Part shown: piece by piece, positions 25,956-38,287 of the stretch
Numbering within the stretch: position 1 is the first letter of the stretch
How the letters are laid out: every line of letters starts with the position of its first letter
Source of the DNA: Owenia fusiformis
Lineage: Eukaryota > Annelida > Polychaeta > Sabellida > Oweniidae
Direction of reading: 5' to 3'
Assembly (NCBI GenBank): GCA_903813345.2
Contig: CAIIXF020000009.1
Coordinates: 18,689,759-18,753,758, forward strand
DNA: 64,000 nt
Notes under the pieces: model-generated
Database searches by the model: none
What the model saw: the letters and a program-made list of their open reading frames with translations, nothing else
What the model was told of the DNA's origin: nothing
Position numbers and translations under genes: made by a program

Positions 25956-28631
25956 CAAGATAACACTTCCCAAAGAGATATTTTTCACAATTTCAATTGA
26001 AAAAGAATATCTGAATTAATATTTTCTATAAAATGCCTCATGCCATTTGAGAATTAAACTTAGGTCTACAATCTAATTTCCTCATTCAAAAACGCTGTCA
26101 AGTTCATCCATCAATGAAAGGTAGATACTGTAAATCATTGAGTTTTTTAAACAAACAGTTTGATGAATCTACTTTAAAGATGAAGCAAACAATAAGGGTA
26201 GATGATTGAGGTATTTGTGCTTTATAAGACTTATAAGGCTATAAAATGTCATTAGCAACTTATCCAATATATTTAGGTGTGTAATGTCCATGAATTGGAA
26301 GAAACCGTGTTCCATTTGCGATGCGATGACGCAGGTAGATCTCATTATAGCGACTATGCTTACAGCTGAATATGGACGGTCAATCAACTATTTCTCAATT
26401 TATACACTATACCTTAAGCAACAATTAATTATAAACATTTATCTAATTTGGAGTGTAATTCCCATGGTTCTCTGATATATTCATGGATATTTCTCATTTA
26501 TTATTTGTATTTTATGAGAATATGAATTATGGTGATGATATTGGTAAGGGCGAACATTATACCTGTATTTATAGAGTATACTCTGATACCTTATTGATCG
26601 TCAGGTATAGCAGGTGCCGTCAATACTTGCTGCATACGTAAAAATGTCACGATGGTCAATGTTTTCAAGTGCAAAATAGAGTGATATTCAGTGAAATTTG
26701 TGAGGAATGAAGCTAATAGAGATGTATGTGAAACCTAAAATGATACAAAAATCAGGGATTTTATTCCACTTCAGAGAGAAATGAAGTGATATACATATCC
26801 ACATTGGCAGAATGAGCTTTTAACTAGAGTATGTAACAATGTCGGGAAAACCTTAGAAATTTTGTAGAATCACCTGTGTTAATTTTTTATGATTAACTTC
26901 TATGCAAGATATGGCAGTAGCCACATTTCAAATGGGACATTTTAGGGAGGGAAGGGTATGGTATGGTAAGGTGTATTTCTATTGCAGCCCATTTTATGAT
27001 TGCACACATATCCCTATTTCTTCTAAGGGAAAACATTTGATCTTGCATGCTTTACTTTTCAAAAGAAGGAAAAAATGTAGTGTTATCGTAAAGGTGATCT
27101 TTAACATGAACAAATCATCATATAAAATATGTTGTTGGTTGTTTGATCTTGTTGGTCAGTAATTGAACTTTGATGACTCTGTTATTGATTTGAGGGAATT
27201 GTGTCAGAATTGTAGAAACTAGTATACCTGGAGGATAAAAAATAGTCTATGTGTAAAATGCCTCTCTCATCGCATGATGTTTATGTAATTTTTCTCTTGA
27301 TGAAATGAAGTTTCAGATTACTCAAATATTTCTGCATTATTTGGATTGTCCATGTCATGGCTATTAGATTTATTCCTCGTTTATTTCTCTTTTCTTGCAT
27401 TTTTTATACATGAACTTAATTAGATTTTCTCATTGGGATATTTTTCTATTAACACCACAAGACATTTAGAAGACATTCCTTCAGTACCTGCCTAATAGAA
27501 AATGATTAGGGTTTTATTAGGTGTATTGATTCTACTTTCCCTTTATCGAAAATGTTTCTTTATCTTCGTTGTTTAAATGTATTATCTAATGTTTTATATT
27601 ACTAGAAGTGTATACCTAGTAAAAATATGTTTAATGATTATCGTAAGCTATCACACTTGAATGTATTTATTCTGTGTTGGTCGTTCAATAATTCTGTCTG
27701 AGGTGCCCCGTGTTGGTTACTCTTTACTAGAGCTTGAAATTAATTGATACTCTACAAATGAGTACTAACCAGATCCTGCTGTTGCTTAGCTACTGCAATT
27801 TCTAAACTGAGTTGTACAAATATTTAGTCTTCCTCAGAGACTTGTTACTAACCCAATGATCTCAGGGTAGATTCTTGTGGATCCTATCAAATGTGAAGGC
27901 ATCTTTGCATAAAGCTGCATTAACTTTTCCTTGGAAAGTTAGAGTAAATGAGCGAATGGGGGGGGGGCATATAAAAAGTTGAAGCTAGAATTATTTTCAG
28001 CTTGCAAATTTTCAAAAACTGGCCCTCCTTTCACAATTTCTCCCACGAGTATTTTATGAGAATCTAACTCAATCATGTCTAATTGTCTATGTACCACTAT
28101 GTAAACACAGTAGAGCATGAAATCACTTATATCACTCTTATACTTGTTGTAATTATGATGTTTAATTAACATCTGAGACTAATTATGATTACATTTCATA
28201 TGTTATCTCAAGAGATGGTCTGAGTTATATTAGATATCAGTAATATCGTTACTGATCTCTATACATCACCTCTTCAGCAGATATTTACCCAAATGGTTGG
28301 TCCCAGTCTACTGGCTTTCATACATACTTTGCTTCAACAAATGAGAACATTGATTAGATTATGACTGATAAAATAGTAGTTGTTGATCTTGGAGTATGTT
28401 ATGATAGTATCCTTTTTGGTAAGCCAATGGGACTCTATGCGTTGCTCATTTTCTTAGTTGACTTCCTGTGTTTTTCACTGACATTCAGAATATAATTTAG
28501 AAAGGGTATGTCTAAAGAAGAAACACAAACTATAAATCAAGATGCTCTGTTATGAATGCAAAATAGAGTGAAAATAGGAATAAATTATGTAGAAATGTAA
28601 AAATAGAAGAGGTGATTTATTCAAATTTTAG
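25956..28631. other. AT-rich non-coding stretch
   Basis: No supported gene. The open frames at 26169-26475 overlap on both strands and those at 26902-27162 and 27939-28172 lack domains. A G-tract lies at about 27959-27967. AAAATAGAGTG motifs at about 26675 and 28560 belong to a degenerate dispersed family. Confidence 0.5.
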
Positions 28632-28719
28632 AGAGAATTGATGCAAAATGTGCATTAGCTGCCAACGGTGAGCTTACTGGTCAGCTCAACCTGGATTGGA
28701 TAACTGAATGTTTTGACAG
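28632..28719 (+). CDS. Candidate isolated exon resembling the C-terminal half of a BRCT domain (tentative)
   Basis: An 88-base segment sits between a plausible acceptor (ATTTTAG ending at 28631) and a good donor (CAG|GTAATG at 28720). It reads through without a stop as two bases, 28 codons and two bases. The codons are less A/T-biased than the surroundings. The peptide begins RIDAKCALAANGELTG and ends QLNLDWITECFD. The W-I-x-E-C pattern after a hydrophobic strand is typical of the last helix of BRCT phosphopeptide-binding domains, in which W and C/S are conserved. No partner exon was found within the window, so gene identity is unknown. Coincidence is possible. Confidence 0.33.
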
Positions 28720-29965
28720 GTAATGTCTGCTATTTCACTAATGAGGATATCCATCAGGTATTCATATCTCTAATTACTTGCGATTCCAAAAACAACAAAC
28801 ATAGGTCTACATAGTCTATTAACAATTAGGTCACTTCACCTTTCATTGTTTTTGAGCCTTTACGAGAAGATGCCATCTTTCTGAAGAATCCCCCTTATCA
28901 GATTTTATATATACAGTAATGGCGCTTTCTGCTGAGCCTAAAGAGACTTAGCTAATGTAAATCAACTTGGGCATTGTGGGATCTACAGCTTTAGAATTCC
29001 TTTATGGAATACACATACTCAACAAAGCGTTAGATAAAGTGAGACTCTGATAAATCAGAATGCAACATTGGCGTCGGAAGGGGGAGGGTATTGGGGGCGA
29101 CCCCCCCCCCCCCCTTCCCGAGATTTTTTAGATTTCAAACCGAACCTAGAATTGAAAGCTCTAGAACTAATTGAAGTCAATGTATAATAATGACAGAAAC
29201 GGTTCTATATCAGTACATATTTTTCCTATTATATTTAATTACCATGTATAGTTTCTCAGGATCCCATACAGTATGTAAATACTTTGAAGAGTAAGTGCAA
29301 AATGTATATTTTAGTAAAAAGTTTTTTAGTCAAAGTCAAGTTAAGTTTTCTAAAAACACATTTTTCTTGTCTTTATTACAGTATTGGGAATATTGTGCTG
29401 AGATATGTTCAGAATGAACCAGAGAGCCCGAGAGGGTCTAATTTTGAAAATTAAATCAGAATGCAACTTCAGTACATACTATGAAATATCATCATGATGT
29501 CTAGATTAGAAACATATATACATGGTGAATGCCTTCATTTGTATCTGTCCCCTCCTCCCCTCATATATTGTCTTCTCGTATACAGGTGTGCAAATATAGA
29601 GCGGGGGAGGGGGGGGGGTGGATTAGTAACTTGACACAAGATCACCTGAGTTTCTCTGATGAATTGTCCAGTATCTGATTTCTGGCATTTTTATGTAGGA
29701 TGCAATTTCACCTTAGTCACTCTATGATAGCTTCATTCTAATTTATAGAACTAAATACTTCTATAAGCACCTAAAGCGTTTGCTAATAAAGATGGAATTA
29801 CTTGGGTCAAATAATGGGTATGTTTCTACAGTAAAATGCAGCAGTGGTATTTTTTAGTCTTGTATTTAGACCATGGACTATCTACTCTAACAGTAGGCTC
29901 AGTAGTATCCAGGAGGGGTTGTAGCTAGAGAATATTTTTTTCAATTGCAAAAAAGAAAGCATCTA
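28720..29965. other. AT-rich non-coding stretch with homopolymer tracts
   Basis: It contains a C-tract of about 14 bases at 29101-29114 and a G-rich tract at about 29602-29621. No gene or element boundary is seen. Confidence 0.5.
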
Positions 29966-30437
29966 AGGGTCAATATAACCTACTTGAGATTTGTTTTGCT
30001 CATCGTATAGGAAAAGTAGTACTTAATACACTAGTTCGCTACTTTGTAGATGTATGGCACGTATATGTGTACATGTATTGGCAATTAATGTTTGGTGATA
30101 GCTAGTAGGAGTGTCAGGGACCGCTGACAGATTATTATTTTGAACCAAAAAATTGAATTAAATTTTTGGCGGTCTCAGTAAATCAATGGGGTAATCAGGT
30201 CCTACGTGCTTTTTACAGGCCCAGAAATCAATGCTCGCTTATAAATGTAGCAAAATCTTTTTTCGTTCGTGGGATATTTTTTTCACCATATAACCGAACG
30301 GGAAGTTTTTGAATAGGACTACATGATCTGAATGGATGTGAGGATTCGATGGGCTGGGATTTGAGAAATTATGATTTGAACTTTGCCAATTTTACATGTA
30401 TTCCAATGGGTGAAAAAGTAAGTTGCTTTCTACCTAA
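29966..30437. repeat. 472-bp direct repeat, left copy
   Basis: It is identical, as read by eye, to 31305-31776 at an offset of exactly 1339 bases. The trimmed unit GGTCAAT...TTCTACC has imperfect inverted ends: GGTCAATATAACCTACTT at the left, GGTAGAAAGCAACTTACTT as the complement of the right. It has no coding capacity. Confidence 0.95.
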
Positions 30438-31304
30438 TATCAACCACATTTATCAGTGAATTTCGAGAAATATGTCGAATTTAGCCATATTTCGCATATG
30501 TTTCTATGGGACCATTTAAAGTTTTGCAAATTAACCCCTAAAATTCTGGAGACGACGATCTAAATTTTGCTGAGTCAGCAATTTTCGTTTTTTTCATTGA
30601 AAACAGTACTTTTCAGCCTAAATTGCTACATTTCTGCTCTCTTATCAAGTAATTTGATGCAGTTCTTGCCAAATTAAAGGAAACACACCCCAAACGTTCC
30701 ACAGTGTGCAAAGTTCCAACATTTTGACCCTTTAAACCCACGAAAGACCCAATTTTAAAGGGACGTATTCAGTAAACCTGCACAAAAGACAATGCTACTT
30801 GAACTAGCCATCAGAAGTTCATGAAAAACGAAAAATCAATGATGTTCAGTTTAGTAAAGTAGCAAATAGTCCTACTTATGAGAGAATATAAATCACTTAA
30901 GCAATTTGTACAACTTTAAACAGCTGTTTTAAGTAGATTAGTATCGTTATGGGCAAAAATCCCCCAAAATAGCCCAAAATTTGTCCAAAAATTCAAAAAT
31001 TTCATGCTCAAGGCTGAATTATTTTGACTATTTTGCTACATTTATCAGTGCAGTGACAAGAAGTCTTGTGGATAGCGCAACTTTTCCTGAACGTTTCTCT
31101 AATAAGATATTTTAATGACAAAATAACTACATTTAGTCTGGAATAAATTGTCACAAAATATAATGACCCCAGGGGTCAAGAGAACCCTATAGAATCAAAA
31201 GTGCTGAGGGGATTTGAGCAAAAATGTACATATCACTTCATAAAACCCCGAACTTTAAAATTCATATTGAATAAAATGCATATTCAGTCAACCATGACAC
31301 TAAT

Positions 31305-31776
31305 AGGGTCAATATAACCTACTTGAGATTTGTTTTGCTCATCGTATAGGAAAAGTAGTACTTAATACACTAGTTCGCTACTTTGTAGATGTATGGCACG
31401 TATATGTGTACATGTATTGGCAATTAATGTTTGGTGATAGCTAGTAGGAGTGTCAGGGACCGCTGACAGATTATTATTTTGAACCAAAAAATTGAATTAA
31501 ATTTTTGGCGGTCTCAGTAAATCAATGGGGTAATCAGGTCCTACGTGCTTTTTACAGGCCCAGAAATCAATGCTCGCTTATAAATGTAGCAAAATCTTTT
31601 TTCGTTCGTGGGATATTTTTTTCACCATATAACCGAACGGGAAGTTTTTGAATAGGACTACATGATCTGAATGGATGTGAGGATTCGATGGGCTGGGATT
31701 TGAGAAATTATGATTTGAACTTTGCCAATTTTACATGTATTCCAATGGGTGAAAAAGTAAGTTGCTTTCTACCTAA
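31305..31776. repeat. 472-bp direct repeat, right copy
   Basis: This is the second copy of 29966-30437, with no base difference seen. Such identity implies recent duplication, ongoing gene conversion or an assembly effect. Confidence 0.95.
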
Positions 31777-34700
31777 GAGTCATTTACAGGGTGAGATTCT
31801 GAAAAGTATACTAATCCATCATTTCAAGCAATGACTCCATCACGTGCCTTCTGGTCCTCAGGTGATTTCTAAAGATTTGAAATTAACTTATAATGATTAT
31901 ATCAGGGTAAACCTGCATGGCATCACTTACTTCTCAAGGAAACACACATATATAAAACCTTGGCTGAGAAATGACTATACTCTGGTTGCTGCAGAGAGTT
32001 CAGAGGTTTATGGATAATGTAGAATGAAAGAGCGTAAGACAAAATGGTTGATCCCTCTTGAAAAGGGTATATGTTCAAGAGATGGGTATCAGGGAGCTGA
32101 GGACATTTGGTAAAAGGGTTACCCTAGGCTGGCTTTCTGATTGTATATATCTCATTTTATCTTAATAGTTTTCATGTAAGATCAGAATGTAGAAAGAACA
32201 TATGTTCAAAATATCTATGTGCTCATGCTTATTCCATTCCATCTCTTTAAAACAAGAGTGAAGTGCTTAATATTTTACCATTTCTGTCTACTTGGAAGTT
32301 TTAATCATATACTTATTAGTTGAATTCCTTGGTTATTCCTCATCTTCACACTCTACTTTTTATGTTAAAACATGCCTGTATTTCATTTGTGGTAAGTTAT
32401 AAATGATTGCCATCAATATGGTCAGCCTTCATCCCCTTAGAAATGCCTGTAAAAACACTGAACATACCATCCAAGATAAGCCAGGTCATAACAAGGCTTT
32501 AGTGTACCAAACATGCCTGAAAGTAATATGGGACAGTGGTCAGGTCTTAAATGCAAAAATGCAAAATGTTGAAATAGGAAAGGGAATAAAGAATAAAATG
32601 AAGATGATGAATTATACTCTAAATTGTATTGAAATCCTGAAACACATGTTCTTTGAGAGATTTTGAAGGAAATAAGCATGGCTAGATTGAGGTTTTAGGC
32701 AAAGATTCACAATATCTGAGATGATAAAGTATTTTGCAATATTGAGGTGATTATTATATTATAAGGTTTTTGCAACCCCAATTTATATAATAGAGAGTTT
32801 ATGCTACCACTGTTTTTAACAACCTCAACGATTGATTATGTTATAGCACAGTATATATGTTAGAAAGCTGACTCAGTCTAAATAGCATTGATAATTAAAC
32901 CACAGCTCAAATTATGACAAGATTGTTTTCGAACATTACCATGCATATGAAATATTTGATACTTAACTTATAGATCTGGTATAGTATTAAGTATTAAGGT
33001 CAGTGAGGACTACACCACAGTATGATTAACCATGGAGTCTCCTTCCTCCTCAAGTCAAGAGACAAGATAGAAAGATTTGGTGAGAATTAATATTATGGCA
33101 CCATGACCACAGACAACTGTTGAAATGTCAGCAAATATTTATGTTTAGCATAATCATCACAGAGTTATGAATATATAGTGATGATTTACCTGTCAGATAG
33201 TAAATCAAATCATCTAGTCTTTGATAAATCCACTTTATGCTCTATTTCCATATTACATTGTGGTGTAAAGGAGGGGGAGGGACCTAAACATCTTCTAACC
33301 ATTGATTCCATATCCAGTATCAGTATAGTTTGACAGTTTGTATTTGCATCTTCTTCGATTTCAATGAATGATTTCAAAAGAATTTTTCACTTTGCAATAT
33401 ACTTAGTCCAGTATGCCTTAGATTACCTAACAAAGTGCGGAAATACCTGAGCAATATATCACAGGTGCAAAATGGAGGATTCAACAGTGAGTAAAGCAAA
33501 GAGTATATAGTCAACTCTATACACCATATAGAAATACATGGAAAGTAAGATTGTTCATTGATAATTTACAAACAAATTTTGTGATATAATACAACAGATA
33601 GACATTTCATACCAGGGACTATCTTCTAGTTCTTCTTACAACATATGGAGTCTAACCTTTCCTCTATAGAAGAGTCAATGAACTGCTTTTAAACTATCAG
33701 TCACTACCCATGATCATCTTGGCAATCAAATCAAATGCTTTATAGAATGATTCAGCCCCTGAGCTTAAATAGCTTGATATTTTGCCTATAGGTGGCTCTA
33801 AGATATCATAATTTCTGTATGGGTAAGGAAGTCTTGAATTCTTCAGTTTTTATGAATTAAATTGAATAAATTCTTGCAATAGCTTCTTTAGTTCAATAGC
33901 CCTTTGTTCAATAGCCTTTATGAATGTGTTTCTAAGATCTATTGGAAATGATTTCTAGTGCTTAGCCATAAGCGGAAACGGGAAAACCTCAAGGTGTGAT
34001 CTACAAGAGCATTACAAGAGGGGCCTTGATTTAAATTGAAATTGTGCAGAAAGAGTGAAATTATCAAGGAGAAAAGCCAATGACTCTCTTATTTCTGTAA
34101 AGGATACCATATATAGGCGCTAAATTTACATTTTAGAGAGACTGAGTAGAATATCATGTGTGTCTAAAGCAGACATACATTTTTACGCATCTGTTATTGC
34201 ATTCATGATTGCTTCTATTACATAGTTGTGGTACCAGGAAATATGCAAGGTTACTATGCCCTAGTTGGCTTTCCTTGATATGTTACACACCTGGAGGAGT
34301 TCCTGTAGAAAACATGATTCAATACTATTTGTTGTTTATGGGTATGCCTCTGTCAGACTTCATCAAAGGGACTATAACTGTACTTTCCTTTTCTCGTGTT
34401 GGGAGGGGGTTTGGAATTATTAATTTTGCAGTCATATTCTGAATTACGCATTTTGCTTTTGTTCAATAATTTTCATGTGAATCCCCAAAACAAAAGGGAG
34501 CATGAAATAGCAGGATCTCTGAAGAATCATATTCCAATATACCTGATTTATTCATAATAAGTTGAAAGATGATTTGTTGGTTTAGGTCACATGGTTCTCA
34601 GCAGCAGAGGATTATGGGTTGGGACCTCTGGTGCGTTTCATTCATAGAAACACCATATTTGAAGAAAGTGATGTTGTGGTTACAAGAAAATACCTGAAGT

Positions 34701-36169
34701 ATGTCATTAGATATTCATTGCCTGGATGGTTCCTATGTTTATCCTTACTAAAAATACCAAAATTATTTCTTCTATGTTCTCTCTATATTTCATTGAAGGA
34801 TCAGGTTTTCTTGCTTTCTATATAATTTAGAGTTCTGAACTTATGCCATTTTACTTAATTCCTTGGGCAATCCACTGTTTCTCACTCTATTTTTATTTTG
34901 GTCCATGAGAACAAAACATTTATTCATAGGTTAATATTTTTTAAATTTCATTACTTCATATGATCAGGCACACTTTTTTTTCTCATTAGATTTACCCTGA
35001 TCTTTATAACTAGCCATATTGCCCTCTTACTATTGCAGATAATTTTACTGTTTTTATGCTGATTGAAGGGTTCTAGTATGTAGTAAATGTAAGGTACTAG
35101 TCTAGCTACATGCCCTTGTGAGCCCCTCCCCACTACACACTATAGGCATAAATATATGAAGAGGCAACCTCTTGAAAAGGGTAGTTATTAGGGTAGTAAT
35201 ATAGGAATATCAGATATCTTGCCATTGCATTCTTGAATTATTTTCTAGTAGAAGCAAAGTACTTTTAGGATATATCTGGTTCAATTATTCATCTGGTGAA
35301 AGGCCTGATACCCTAAATAAAATTATCAAAGTAGTTAATGATATCAAAAAAGTCTCCCATGTAACTACTGAGGTCAAAGGCAAAATGTACTCCCTGTTTC
35401 TAAGAGCAATATCTCTTTTGATTGAACTGTTTCCTAGATTCATATATTCGTGTATTCTTGTATTCCTTTCTCATTCCACTGTTTTTGCATTCTAAAACAA
35501 TACCATTATATGTATGTATATATATTTTGTTTATTAAAGTCTCACATGTCTCCTGGACATCAAGCCGTTGCCGGCTTAGGAGATACTATAAAATTTAGTA
35601 CATTAAAATTCATTTTTAATATGGTGTATAAAATATAATCAATTTATCCATATTAAAATATTATTATTATTATAAAACTTGGCATTTGCACTAGTGCTTT
35701 ACCAGCAGGAAAATGATAAATTCTCAGTTAATCAAGGACAATCAAAGGTAAATCCTATGTAATGATATTTGTTAGCGACAGGAAATGAACATTAACACAA
35801 TTTGTATGAATGCCACTGATTGCATCTCTAAGGGAATTATGTTGTACAAAAATAGGTTTTACATTATAATATACAAACCTAATTAATAAACAAAATAAGA
35901 TAAAAACCTTAGATATAAACATTCTGTATTTCTAATACTTCTATTCAGTCAGAAGTACAGTGATTTTCCTCCCATAATAGAAACAGGATTCTGCATACTG
36001 TTTAAAGATCTAATAGCAAAGGTTTTGCAAATATAAATCAATGTAGTATAAAACAAATGTATGTATTATGAAGAAATAAATATATAATGAAAAAATAGAT
36101 ATGTGTTTGTAATATTGGTATAAACTTAAGATTAAAAAGTGTCACTATCTCTTTCATTTTTCAACAAAT
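31777..36169. other. AT-rich non-coding stretch
   Basis: No supported gene. The open frames at 32403-32679 (both strands), 34209-34442, 34619-34825, 34951-35133 and 35450-35638 show no domain. The dispersed motif CTATATAATTTAGA lies at 34819-34832. Confidence 0.5.
34793..34832 (+). repeat. Copy of a dispersed short repeat (GGTTTTCTTG...CTATATAATTTAGA)
   Basis: The core CTATATAATTTAGA occurs on the same strand at 8910-8923, 16723-16736 and 34819-34832, with a one-base variant at 7758-7771. The 8910 and 34819 copies also share the upstream GTTTCTTG/GTTTTCTTG block and a downstream pyrimidine-rich AATTCCACTC-like tail. It looks like an old dispersed element, but its ends cannot be set. Confidence 0.45.
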
Positions 36170-37260
36170 ATAGGCTCACGTGACATGTGACGCGGGGCAG
36201 GCAATTTTGATCTATCGTAGACCATATCAGTATCAAATTGCTGATATTTCAACCTCGTCTTGCGAGGCCATTTTGATTTGAAACATCTTGAATTTGGTGT
36301 CAAAATGAAGCTGGTCACGCCCACTTTTAGAGTTATCAATGAATCATTTACTACGACTACTATATTCATTTAGGACGCGTGTAAAGTTAACCAATCAGAA
36401 AGACAATTGTTCCATATATGGCAATTCATTAACATATTCAGTGTTTACTACTGCTTTTCGCGTCATGACAACACGAGTAGTAACCAATCAAAATGCCGTA
36501 TTTTATCACGTGAGTTCAGAGTGACACGCACGCGACATGTTGTCTGAGGTGATCGCGATGTTGAACAATTTCTTCTCGGAATTTGTCCAGAGAAATCAGC
36601 GATTCTAAATTAAGGTAGGATCTGCCATTTTTTCCTGTACAAGTTATAACTTATCTCTATCGAATCCTAAAGTTTTGGAAGAAGATATGAAGCGTAGGTT
36701 TAAAAACGAAGCGATTAATTTGACGATCTGATTTTGCAATTTGCAATGGCCAATTTACTGCAAGTCCAGTGCATGTATTTGACAAGAGATAGCGCCAAGT
36801 CTGGTATCTAAATGCTTGTTAAGCCACTCAAAAACAAGATCCATATCTTCTAAATTTGATAACTTTGCAGAAAACCTGTTTTCATAATCTGTTTTCCGCG
36901 TCTAGATTCAAACTGAGTATGATAATAGGATCGCTGGAATCTTCAGTCAATGGCAACGGGTCTTCATTCCAGAACTCACATTTTTAGTTGATTCTCCGTC
37001 ATAGTTCTTGTCTAAAGTCCCCATATCAGCTCTCTTACTGCCATACTTGCACACATTTCCCCTCCTTAAATTGTCTTCATTCAAATTACACCCTCTCGCC
37101 GATTTATATAGCCATTTCCCAGAACCCGGGAATCAGAATCACTGATGTTTGCCATATTGAACATATTATATGTACTGTAATATCTGTACATTGCCTGCTA
37201 CGCGTAATGGTCACGTGACTAGCGCGATACGGGAAAAATGGGGAATTTCGAAACAACAAT
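36170..37260. promoter_or_regulatory. CpG-richer promoter-like region with three TCACGTGA palindromes
   Basis: CpG dinucleotides are visibly denser here than elsewhere. The palindrome TCACGTGA occurs at 36176-36183, 36506-36513 and 37211-37218; the last reads GTCACGTGAC. CACGTG E-boxes of this form bind bHLH-leucine-zipper factors (USF, MITF/TFE). CCAAT motifs occur at about 36390 and 36484. A possible non-coding first exon ends at 36614 with AAG|GTAGGA and contains a 23-codon frame starting ATG at 36537. This could be the start of a gene running rightward, possibly the channel gene, but nothing links them directly. Confidence 0.35.
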
Positions 37261-37673
37261 TTCTGGGCACTTTTATTGCAAATTTCAGGTATTTATAAAG
37301 TGTTTGTGGTATAAAATATAATCCACAGACATAAATGAACATCCAAACTACATATTTCATTAAGTTTTGGAGCCTTTTTTGCTCTTAAATTAACATCTTT
37401 AAAATCGGAAATTGACATGCTGCCCTGCTATAAATCTGTTTCCACATGTAGTCTTGCCTCAAGACAGTGTACTCCCTCTCCCTTCATATACTTAACCTTC
37501 ACCTTGTTAGGATAAGGAGGGGGGGGGGGGCTTTGTGCAAGACTTCCATCTCTTCCACTTTTTTACATCACAAACAGGGGAAACATTCCTAAAAGCTAAG
37601 TCTATATAGTCTCTGATCATGACATCATGATGTTACAACAATTGATTTTGGTAAGAATATTGCAGAAATAGAT

Positions 37674-37703
37674 CGCACCATTAGTATAATAAGGTTCTAA
37701 GTG
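37674..37703 (+). repeat. Left terminal inverted repeat of the Sola-like element
   Basis: This is the exact reverse complement of 44624-44653 over 30 bases. The similarity stops sharply after the GTG at 37701-37703. AGAT lies immediately outside. Confidence 0.93.
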
Positions 37704-38031
37704 ACATTTTGAGAAATATGCTGAAACTTTGCATATTGACTAATTTGGGCATGCTCTTTCCAATGAAATCAGCTACAAACTTCCATCTTTGCTCTAAATA
37801 TGCTTTTCTCAATATCAAAGGGGTGTAAGTCCATTTAATTTACAATAAACTATGTATAAGAAGGTTCTAACTCTTATCCAATCAAATTTAAATGAAAAAG
37901 TCCTATATAGAATGACAGTTTTTATAGCTGGTATTATAAAGTTCTAATTAACTTCAGCTCTTGGCCAATCAGAACTAAACATTTGGTCATGTGACAGGAA
38001 ACCAATAATTGCAGATCTGAAAGTGCAAAAA

Positions 38032-38286
38032 GTAAGTTTTTGAAATTAATTTGTCTCACATACAGTACTATTAAAGAATCTCACAAAAACATTTAGACCT
38101 ACTTGTTTGTGAATATGTAAATAGCTTTCTTACAAAACAGGGTTGTTGAAATATTCTTCTCTTGCTTATTTAATCAAGTTTTTCCTATTTCCACAATTTC
38201 TCCATGCTGCAAATAGAACTTTATTATACTCAGTATTTTCAGATATTTTAATGTTTATTAAAATAATGGTGATGCGTTTGTTTCAG
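38032..38286 (+). other. Probable 5'-UTR intron of the F-box gene
   Basis: A strong donor (AAAA|GTAAGT at 38032) lies upstream of a pyrimidine-rich acceptor (TTTGTTTCAG ending at 38286). The acceptor falls one base before the F-box start codon. This implies a short untranslated exon ending at 38031, just inside the left terminal region. CCAATCA and GGCCAATCAG at about 37880 and 37963 could be its promoter CCAAT boxes. Confidence 0.45.
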
Positions 38287-38287
38287 C

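Larger units (their letters stand above)
29966..31776. mobile_element. Non-coding element flanked by identical 472-bp direct repeats
   Basis: Two identical 472-bp copies enclose 867 bp that contains no long ORF. TAAG occurs at 29964-29967 and again at 31774-31777. This would be a 4-bp duplication if the element runs from GGTC to TACC. The termini are not TG...CA, and neither a primer-binding site nor a polypurine tract is obvious, so an LTR element is not favoured. The interior carries diverged inverted matches to the repeats (TTTTGCTACATTTAT at about 31027, AAAGTAGCAAA at about 30855). A composite non-autonomous DNA transposon or a recent 1.35-copy tandem duplication are both possible. Confidence 0.6.

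Noticed and set aside
29966-31776. Calling the direct-repeat element an LTR retrotransposon
   Set aside because: The termini are not TG...CA, no primer-binding site or polypurine tract is visible, and the interior has no gag or pol.
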